Position numbers and translations under genes: made by a program. The notes below the pieces were generated by a model, which worked only from the letters and a program-made list of their open reading frames with translations, was not told the origin of the DNA and ran no database searches. From positions 1-12,960 of the forward strand of contig JALHUQ010000412.1 in assembly GCA_022866645.1 (NCBI GenBank): 12,960 bases of DNA, written 5' to 3'. Source of the stretch: Woeseiaceae bacterium. Its GTDB lineage: Bacteria; Pseudomonadota; Gammaproteobacteria; Steroidobacterales; Woeseiaceae. Of this stretch, positions 7,806 through 12,960 are shown one piece after another. Each line of letters opens with the position of its first letter. Position 1 is the first letter of the stretch.

Positions 7806-7814
7806 TGCTAAAGT
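7806..7814 (+). promoter_or_regulatory. Candidate extended -10 element for the deaD cluster
   Basis: TGCTAAAGT has the TGn extension followed by a hexamer that matches four of six -10 bases. It would start transcription near 7821 and leave a leader of about 24 bases. No good -35 box sits at the right distance. This is the best candidate in the 129-base gap shared with the divergent symporter gene, but it is weak. Confidence 0.22.
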
Positions 7815-7844
7815 TCGCTGCTGCCCCGAACCCTGGACACCCGC

Positions 7845-9827
7845 ATGACCGAGCCCACACCCGCGATAACGACGTTTCGCGATTTCAATATTGCCGAACC
7901 GCTGTTGACCGCATTGGACGAGATTGGCTACGAAACACCGTCGCCCATTCAGGCGCAGGCGATTCCACCATTGTTGGCGGGCCTGGACGTGCTTGGCCAT
8001 GCGCCTACCGGTACCGGCAAGACGGCAGCATTTGCACTGCCGTTGTTGTCGCGCCTCGATATGCAGGACAAGAACGTTCAAATCATGACCTTGACGCCGA
8101 CGCGCGAACTTGCGATTCAGGTGGCCGAGGCCTACCAGCGCTATGCAAAAAATATACAGGGATTTCACGTCCTGCCCATCTATGGGGGTCAGGAGTACTC
8201 CGGACAGATACGCCAGCTGAAGCGCGGCGTGCAGGTCGTGGTTGGAACGCCCGGACGCGTGATGGACCACATGCGCAAAGGGACGCTGAAGCTGAACGGC
8301 TTGCGGGCGCTGGTGCTGGACGAGGCTGACGAAATGTTGCGCATGGGCTTCATCGAGGAAGTCGAATGGATTCTGGACCAGACGCCGAAAGGTCGGCAGA
8401 TGGCGTTGTTCTCGGCGACGATGCCCAAAGAGGTAGAACGCATCGCGCGTCGTCACCTGAACAATCCGCAGGAAGTTTCGATCAAAGCCAAAACCGCGAC
8501 GGCCGAAACCATACGACAGCGATACTGGCAGGTGAGCGGGCTGCACAAGCTGGACGCCCTTACTCGAATACTCGAGGTTGAGCCGTTTGATGCGGTCTTG
8601 ATGTTCGTGCGGACCAAGACGGCGACCACCGAGCTTGCCGAGAAATTGGAGGCCAGGGGTTATGCGGCCGCTGCAATGAATGGCGACATGGTTCAGGCGC
8701 AACGCGAGCAAATGATCGAGCGACTGAAAAAAGGTTCACTCGATATTTTGGTGGCAACCGACGTCGCGGCACGTGGTCTCGATGTTGATCGAATTTCTCA
8801 CGTCGTTAACTACGATATCCCCTACGACGCGGAGGCCTACATACACCGAATCGGCCGGACGGGCCGTGCGGGTCGATCAGGCGAGGCGATTCTTTTTGTG
8901 GCACCCCGTGAGCGGCGAATGCTTGCGGTGATTGAGCGGGCGACACGACAAAAAATTACGCAGCTTGAGCTACCGACAACCGAGACGGTTAACAACAAAC
9001 GTATTGCCGACTTCAAGCAGAAGATCAGCGATACCCTGGCGGGCGGCGAATTAACTTTCATGCAAAACCTGGTCGAGCAGTATCGCAGCGAACACGATGT
9101 GCCAGCGCTCGAGATTGCCGCCGCCCTTGCAAAGATGTCGATAGGCGACAAGCAGTTGTTACTCGCGGCTGAGAAAGAGAGACCGCCGCGAGAGTTCAAA
9201 GAGGACCGGCCATCAGCGGACAGGAAATTCGACAAAAAACGGCGTGAGAGAGCGTTGCCAGAGCCGGATGGCGACAAGCAACGATACCGGATAGATGTTG
9301 GTCATGAGCACGGTGTGAAGCCGGGAAATATTGTTGGCGCCATTGCGAATGAAGCAGGGCTGGCGGGTGAGCACATCGGTCATATCTCGATAGAAAGAGA
9401 CTACAGCCTGGTCGACCTGCCCGCCGGTATGCCGCGGGATGTTTTGATGGACCTTAAAAAGGTTCGGGTGTGCGGCAGGCCGATAAACATCGAGGTACAC
9501 GGAAAATCTGAAAAGTCGTATGCGGACAAATCCGACAGCAAGCCTGCCAGAAGTTACGCGGATAAGGCTGGCGGCAAGCCCAAAAAGTCGTATGCAGGCA
9601 AGTCCAGCGACAGGCCGGCCAAGTCCTATGCAGGTAAGTCCAGTGATAAGCCCGCAAGGCCGTATTCGGGTAAGTCTGACAGCAAGCCGACGCGGGCGCA
9701 CGCGGGTAAGTCGGACGGCAAGCCCGTTAGACCAGCGAAGAAAAGAGCGGGAGCTCAGTCCGAAAAGCCGCGCAAGAAAACAGTGACGCTCAAGCTGCAC
9801 AATCGCAAACAGAAAGCCAAAGGCTAG
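7845..9827 (+). CDS. deaD: DEAD-box RNA helicase DeaD/CsdA with basic repeat tail
   Basis: This is a 660-residue ATP-dependent RNA helicase. In order: the Q motif with Q36 (ETPSPIQAQAIP), motif I APTGTGKT (53-60), PTREL (85-89), TPGR (135-138), DEAD (159-162), SAT (190-192), then the second RecA domain with ATDVAARGLD (304-313) and HRIGRTGR (334-341). Residues about 481-552 (RYRIDVGHEHGVKPGNIVGAI...) are the DbpA-type RNA-binding domain typical of DeaD/CsdA. From 558 to 629 there are six copies of a 12-residue Lys/Ser/Pro-rich repeat, then a Lys/Arg-rich end. DeaD proteins unwind rRNA and mRNA structures and help large-subunit assembly, above all in the cold. The gene opens a plus-strand cluster with a GST-fold gene 20 bases downstream and dbpA after that. 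No clear Shine-Dalgarno sequence precedes the ATG. DeaD is favoured over RhlE/SrmB by the DbpA-type domain. Confidence 0.95.
   Translation: MTEPTPAITTFRDFNIAEPLLTALDEIGYETPSPIQAQAIPPLLAGLDVLGHAPTGTGKTAAFALPLLSRLDMQDKNVQIMTLTPTRELAIQVAEAYQRYAKNIQGFHVLPIYGGQEYSGQIRQLKRGVQVVVGTPGRVMDHMRKGTLKLNGLRALVLDEADEMLRMGFIEEVEWILDQTPKGRQMALFSATMPKEVERIARRHLNNPQEVSIKAKTATAETIRQRYWQVSGLHKLDALTRILEVEPFDAVLMFVRTKTATTELAEKLEARGYAAAAMNGDMVQAQREQMIERLKKGSLDILVATDVAARGLDVDRISHVVNYDIPYDAEAYIHRIGRTGRAGRSGEAILFVAPRERRMLAVIERATRQKITQLELPTTETVNNKRIADFKQKISDTLAGGELTFMQNLVEQYRSEHDVPALEIAAALAKMSIGDKQLLLAAEKERPPREFKEDRPSADRKFDKKRRERALPEPDGDKQRYRIDVGHEHGVKPGNIVGAIANEAGLAGEHIGHISIERDYSLVDLPAGMPRDVLMDLKKVRVCGRPINIEVHGKSEKSYADKSDSKPARSYADKAGGKPKKSYAGKSSDRPAKSYAGKSSDKPARPYSGKSDSKPTRAHAGKSDGKPVRPAKKRAGAQSEKPRKKTVTLKLHNRKQKAKG
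9516..9731 (+). repeat. Six in-frame 36-base tandem repeats in the deaD 3' part
   Basis: Six consecutive 12-residue units read SYADKSDSKPAR, SYADKAGGKPKK, SYAGKSSDRPAK, SYAGKSSDKPAR, PYSGKSDSKPTR and AHAGKSDGKPVR. The K and KP/RP positions are kept in all units and Y in five. Neighbouring units differ at many third codon positions (for example gca-ggc-aag-tcc-agc-gac against gca-ggt-aag-tcc-agt-gat), so the repeat is older at the DNA level than at the protein level. It forms a basic, probably disordered tail after the RNA-binding domain. Confidence 0.9.
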
Positions 9828-9847
9828 CGACCGGTAGTCTTCCAACG

Positions 9848-10579
9848 ATGAGAACAAACACACCCGTTCTGTATGTATTTGCGATCTCCCACTACTGCGA
9901 AAAAGCACGATGGGCACTCGATCACTTCGGCATCGACTACGAACTTCGATACGTTGCACCGGGCGAACATGGCGAGATTGCCAGAAAGCTCGGCGCACCG
10001 AAATCATCCGTGCCGTATCTGTCATTGGACGGGCGGGTGATACAGGGCTCGGCCAACATCATAAGCTGGGCTGAAGAAAAAAGCGGTTCGACCCCTTTTT
10101 CGGCGGCTTGCGGCGAGATAGAGAGACGCATTGATGACGTTGCCGGCGTTCACGTTCGGCGGTTCTATTATTCAGAAGCGTTGGTCGAGTATCCGTCGAC
10201 GGTTCGACCTATATTTACTCGTGATCTTTCGTTTGCCAAGAAAATGAAGATCGGCCTCGCCTGGGGAAAGATACGCAAAATTATGATGGCTCGGATGGAT
10301 CTTGGGGCTCAGCAAGGTGAAGAATCGAAAGCGATCGTGGACGCGGAGCTTGCGTGGATCGATGGTTTGCTGGCGGATGGCCGGGACTATCTGGTCGGCG
10401 ACGATTTTTCGCGCGCCGACATAGCGGTAGCAAGTATATTGTCGCCACTGGCGCTGCCGCCCGAGCATCCCGTCTATAACAGGGTCAATCATCCGCCAAG
10501 AATGGCCGACGATATTACACGCTGGGAACAACGTCCGACCCTGCAGTGGGTCCGCGATATTTACTCCAAACATCGCTAG
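9848..10579 (+). CDS. Glutathione S-transferase family protein
   Basis: The protein has 243 residues. The N-terminal thioredoxin-fold domain (about 6-79) reads VLYVFAISHYCEKARWALDH, with S14 and C17 at the usual catalytic-residue positions, the cis-proline in SSVPYL (P56), and QGSANI (66-71), where GST proteins bind the gamma-glutamyl part of glutathione. The C-terminal helical domain contains DFSRADIAVAS (186-196) with the S-x-x-D N-capping box of helix 6. It is probably a cytoplasmic thiol transferase or glutathione-binding protein, but the class and substrate are not clear and the usual Glu-Ser of the glutathione site is Gly-Ser here. The gene sits 20 bases after deaD and 10 bases before dbpA with no Shine-Dalgarno sequence or promoter between them, so the three are probably co-transcribed. 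Confidence 0.88.
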   Translation: MRTNTPVLYVFAISHYCEKARWALDHFGIDYELRYVAPGEHGEIARKLGAPKSSVPYLSLDGRVIQGSANIISWAEEKSGSTPFSAACGEIERRIDDVAGVHVRRFYYSEALVEYPSTVRPIFTRDLSFAKKMKIGLAWGKIRKIMMARMDLGAQQGEESKAIVDAELAWIDGLLADGRDYLVGDDFSRADIAVASILSPLALPPEHPVYNRVNHPPRMADDITRWEQRPTLQWVRDIYSKHR

Positions 10580-10589
10580 CTCCGACACC

Positions 10590-11975
10590 ATGACCGATAC
10601 CACCGAATTCAGTACGCTAAATCTGAAGCCAGAATTGCTGGGTAACCTTGTTGATCTAGGCTACACAGAGATGACTCTCGTGCAGGCCGAGACCTTGCCG
10701 CTGCTGATAGACGGTATGGACGTGCTTGCGCGCGCCAAAACCGGTAGCGGAAAAACGGCGGCTTTTGGCTTGGGCCTGCTCAATAAGCTGGACGTTGCGT
10801 CATTTTCGACTCAGGCGCTGGTGCTTTGTCCCACGCGTGAATTGGCGGACCAGGTAGCGAAGGAAATTCGCCGACTCGCGCGGGCAATCCCGAATATCAA
10901 AATACTCAGCGTTTGCGGCGGTAGTCCGGTGCGTGCACAAACGGCTTCGCTGCAGCGCAGCCCGCACATCATCGTCGGCACGCCGGGTCGTGTACACAAG
11001 CATCTGCGTGACGGCAAAATTAATCTTGGCGAATTACAGACCTTCGTACTCGACGAGGCGGATCGCATGTTGGATATGGGATTCATGGACGAGCTGGATG
11101 CGATTCTTGCTTTCGTGCCCGCCGACAGACAAACGCTGCTGTTCAGCGCGACGTATCCGGAGGCGGTGGCCGATATCAGTGCAAGAGTGCAACGCAATCC
11201 AAAGACAGTGGACGTCACCGACGATGAGCAGCCGGCACAGATAACTCAAACCTGGTGTTCTGTGACGCGCGAGAATCGGAGTGCCGAGCTGGTTCGAGTG
11301 TTAAGAGCCTGGGGTGGTGAACTCAATCTGGTGTTCTGCAATACCAAGCTTGATTGTGCCGAAGTTGCCAGACACCTGCAGGTCGAGAATATCGTTGCGC
11401 TGGCATTGCATGGCGATCTTGATCAGGCGGAGAGGAACCAGGTGTTGGTCCGGTTTTCGAATCGCAGCGCGAGTGTACTTATTGCGACCGATGTTGCTGC
11501 GCGCGGCCTGGATGTGAAGGATATCGACGCCGTATTCAACTACGAGCTACCAGCGCAGGCCGAGATTTATATCCACCGTATTGGGAGAACAGGGCGAGCA
11601 GGAAAAACCGGCGTCGCGGTGAGCCTGATAGAGGACCGTGAAATGTGGCGCCTTGAGGAAATCGAGAAGTCATTACCGGATGCGTTGATTCAGCAACGTG
11701 GCATTCCCGATGCGAAGCGCGGCGACGAATCTTTGATTCCGAAATTTACGACGATACATATTAGCGGCGGCCGCAAAAACAAATTGCGGCCGGGGGATTT
11801 GTTGGGAGCGTTGACAGCGCAGGGTGGAATACCTGGAGACGCTGTCGGGTCGATCGATCTATTCGATATCTACGGCTACGTCGCGGTGCAGAATGCACAC
11901 GTGAACAAGGCGCTTCAGCAATTGAGTAGCCGGCCCATAAAGGGCCGGAAGTATCGCGCGCGAGTCAGACGATAA
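10590..11975 (+). CDS. dbpA: ATP-dependent RNA helicase DbpA
   Basis: The 461 residues align with E. coli DbpA (457) over the full length, including the N-terminal FSTLNLKPELLGNLVDLGY, TGSGKTAAFGLGLL and QALVLCPTRELADQVAKEIRRLAR. Helicase motifs are Q32, AKTGSGKT (49-56), DEAD (155-158), SAT (186-188), HGDL (274-277), ATDVAARGLD (299-308) and HRIGRTGR (329-336). Residues about 386-460 (TIHISGGRKNKLRPGDLLGAL ... IKGRKYRARVRR) are the RNA-binding domain that in known DbpA recognises hairpin 92 of 23S rRNA and sets its specificity for large-subunit assembly. One small difference is TLVQ in the Q motif, where E. coli DbpA has TPVQ. The gene is last in the cluster after deaD and the GST gene, 10 bases behind the latter, and has no Shine-Dalgarno sequence. 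No U-rich terminator follows it. Confidence 0.96.
   Translation: MTDTTEFSTLNLKPELLGNLVDLGYTEMTLVQAETLPLLIDGMDVLARAKTGSGKTAAFGLGLLNKLDVASFSTQALVLCPTRELADQVAKEIRRLARAIPNIKILSVCGGSPVRAQTASLQRSPHIIVGTPGRVHKHLRDGKINLGELQTFVLDEADRMLDMGFMDELDAILAFVPADRQTLLFSATYPEAVADISARVQRNPKTVDVTDDEQPAQITQTWCSVTRENRSAELVRVLRAWGGELNLVFCNTKLDCAEVARHLQVENIVALALHGDLDQAERNQVLVRFSNRSASVLIATDVAARGLDVKDIDAVFNYELPAQAEIYIHRIGRTGRAGKTGVAVSLIEDREMWRLEEIEKSLPDALIQQRGIPDAKRGDESLIPKFTTIHISGGRKNKLRPGDLLGALTAQGGIPGDAVGSIDLFDIYGYVAVQNAHVNKALQQLSSRPIKGRKYRARVRR
11768..11792 (+). repeat. Inverted repeat inside dbpA
   Basis: CGGCCGC (11768-11774) and GCGGCCG (11786-11792) form a perfect 7-base stem around an 11-base A-rich loop. It lies in the codons for the start of the RNA-binding domain. 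No T run follows. It may be a by-product of codon use. Confidence 0.35.
11930..11948 (+). repeat. Inverted repeat near the 3' end of dbpA
   Basis: CCGGCCC (11930-11936) and GGGCCGG (11942-11948) form a perfect GC-only 7-base stem with the 5-base loop ATAAA, 24 bases before the stop codon. With no T run after it, it is not a standard intrinsic terminator, but it could protect or pause at the transcript end. Confidence 0.4.
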
Positions 11976-12018
11976 CGGCGCATCGTCATTCGCCAACTGT
12001 GCTGCTCCAGTATTTATT

Positions 12019-12044
12019 CGGTTCGACCCCTATTCTTCGAGCCG
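12019..12044. repeat. Intergenic hairpin between dbpA and the convergent ABC-F gene
   Basis: CGGTTCGA (12019-12026) and TCGAGCCG (12037-12044) pair over 8 bases with one G-U wobble around a 10-base loop. It lies between two convergent genes. Neither strand has a T run after the stem, so it is not a good intrinsic terminator. The loop begins with CCCCTATTC, so the GGTTCGACCCC context recalls REP-like intergenic units of some proteobacteria. This is a resemblance only. Confidence 0.35.
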
Positions 12045-12060
12045 TGTGCTGAGCTGTCAA
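12032..12060 (-). promoter_or_regulatory. Promoter-like sequence directed antisense to dbpA
   Basis: On the minus strand a perfect TTGACA (12060-12055) is followed after 17 bases by AAGAAT (12037-12032), which matches four of six -10 bases. Transcription would start near 12025 and run antisense into the 3' end of dbpA. No convincing gene lies downstream. It may be a chance match. Confidence 0.2.
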
Positions 12061-12096
12061 CAGATTTTCCAAGCAGTCGGTTCGGCCTCTTCTTTC

Positions 12097-12960
12097 TCAG
12101 GCGACTTGCGTCCTCTCATCGGATTGTTGCGCGCGCAAGTATTCGTCGTAAGTTCCGCGAAAGTCGACTATGCCTTTGGGCGTCATCTCAATGATGCGCG
12201 TTGCCAGCGACGAAACGAAATCCCTATCGTGGCTGATAAAGATCAAAGTGCCCGGATAGTTTTCGAGCGCAAGGTTTAAGGCCTCGATCGATTCCATGTC
12301 GAGGTGATTGGTCGGCTCGTCCATGACGATGACGTTCGGCTTCTGCAAAATGATCTTGCCGAACATTAATCGGCGTTGTTCGCCGCCGGAGACGACTTTG
12401 ACCGATTTCTCGCTGTCGTCTCTCGAGAACAACATTCGTCCCAGCGTGCCACGCAACAACTGTTCATCCGCACCTTTCGGCTGCCACTGCGTAATCCAGT
12501 CGAACAAGGACATGTCAGTTTCAAATTCGGGTCCGTTGTCCTGAGCGAAAACGCCCATGCTCGCATTCTCCGACCATTTGATATCACCTGCATCTGCATC
12601 AATCTCCTGCAGCAAGGTGCGCACCAGCGTTGTCTTGCCGATCCCGTTTTGCCCCAATATCGCAACGCGCGAGCCAGCTTCGATCGTCAGGTTGAGATTT
12701 TCGAACAAGGGGCCGTCGCCATAATCCTTGCTGATGCCAGTGGCTTCAACCACGACGCGACGTAAGAGTTTGTCCTGCTCGAAGCGGATGAAAGGACTGA
12801 CGCGACTGCTCGGCTTGATGTCCTCAAGCACAATCTTTTCCAGTTGCCTGGCTCGAGATGTCGCCTGACGTGCTTTTGACGCGTTCGCAGAGAAGCGACT
12901 GACGAAGGCCTGCAACTCCGCCATCTTGACCTTCTTCTTCGCATTGTCTGAATGGGTACG
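12097..12960 (-). CDS. ybiT: ABC-F family ATPase YbiT, C-terminal part
   Basis: The frame is open to the right edge, so the 5' part of the gene (first ATPase domain) lies outside; 287 residues are visible. They begin in the inter-domain linker with RTHSDNAKKKVKMAELQAF and FSANASKARQATSRARQL, which is characteristic of YbiT. The second ATPase domain follows with Walker A GQNGIGKTT (about 103-111 of the visible part), signature VSGGEQRR (190-197), Walker B VIVMDEPTNHLD (210-221) and the H-loop SHDRDF (243-248). The similarity to E. coli YbiT runs to GTYDEYLR; the last ten residues (QQSDERTQVA) are a short extension. ABC-F proteins have no membrane domain; they bind the ribosomal E site and act on stalled or initiating ribosomes. 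The ATG at 12924 is internal, not the start. The gene is convergent with dbpA. Confidence 0.94.
   Translation of the reverse strand, partial: RTHSDNAKKKVKMAELQAFVSRFSANASKARQATSRARQLEKIVLEDIKPSSRVSPFIRFEQDKLLRRVVVEATGISKDYGDGPLFENLNLTIEAGSRVAILGQNGIGKTTLVRTLLQEIDADAGDIKWSENASMGVFAQDNGPEFETDMSLFDWITQWQPKGADEQLLRGTLGRMLFSRDDSEKSVKVVSGGEQRRLMFGKIILQKPNVIVMDEPTNHLDMESIEALNLALENYPGTLIFISHDRDFVSSLATRIIEMTPKGIVDFRGTYDEYLRAQQSDERTQVA

Noticed and set aside
8001..8024. Motif I of the helicase reads APTGTGKT rather than AQTGTGKT
   Set aside because: The second position of the AxTGxGKT motif is variable, so this is not a sign of a damaged ATPase site.
7746..8711. Long open frame (321 codons) on the minus strand
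   Set aside because: It is antisense to the conserved helicase core of deaD. Its translation is rich in His, Arg and Gln with no family features, as expected of an antisense shadow.
9213..10025. Minus-strand open frame (270 codons) with repeated RLTRIRP-like segments
   Set aside because: The apparent repeats are the antisense reading of the 36-base repeats of deaD. There is no independent evidence for a gene.
10084..10096. CGGTTCGACCCCT, identical to 12019-12031
   Set aside because: A shared 13-mer is expected by chance about once or more in a window of this size on two strands, and this copy is ordinary coding sequence in the GST gene.
12019..12031. GGTTCGACCCC resembling a tRNA T-loop
   Set aside because: The flanks do not form a 5-base T-stem, and no acceptor stem, anticodon arm or D arm can be found around it.

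Overview
The window reads as ordinary chromosomal DNA of a gammaproteobacterium. The evidence is RdgC, a DbpA-type RNA helicase, a YbiT-type ABC-F ATPase, and a three-segment membrane protein with a FlgO/TolB-like domain and degenerate TPRs, a type frequent in marine gammaproteobacteria. A Woeseia-like or related marine lineage is plausible but only a guess. Base composition is moderately GC-rich and looks even along the window. I see no insertion sequence, integrase, phage gene, CRISPR array, tRNA or rRNA. Gene packing is tight and no gene-free stretch exceeds 130 bases.

Left part (1-3249). On the minus strand lies a gene for a membrane-anchored FlgO-like/TPR protein. Eight bases after its stop comes the start of a gene for a secreted protein, cut by the window edge. 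Divergent from these, on the plus strand, is a Rieske-type non-haem iron oxygenase alpha subunit of the quaternary-ammonium demethylase type. It has no reductase partner in view.

Middle part (3246-7715, minus strand). A sodium:solute symporter, a D-2-hydroxyacid dehydrogenase and a PLP aminotransferase are joined by two ATGA stop/start overlaps, so they look like one translationally coupled catabolic or interconversion operon. The recombination-associated gene rdgC follows 77 bases later with a good promoter of its own. It ends convergently with the Rieske gene, their stop codons overlapping.

Right part (7716-12960). A plus-strand cluster holds a DeaD/CsdA-type DEAD-box helicase with a basic 12-residue repeat tail, a glutathione S-transferase-fold protein, and DbpA, with gaps of only 20 and 10 bases. 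Both helicases carry a DbpA-type RNA-binding domain, so the cluster points to ribosome assembly and RNA remodelling. Convergent to it is the C-terminal part of a YbiT-type ABC-F translation ATPase that runs off the right edge. The 121-base gap between them holds a hairpin and an antisense promoter-like sequence.

I found no clear case for a wholly new system. The points most worth a second look are the coupled symporter/dehydrogenase/aminotransferase operon of unknown substrate, the solitary Rieske oxygenase with a possibly leaderless start, the general lack of Shine-Dalgarno sequences, the repeat tail of the helicase, and the GST gene between two helicases.
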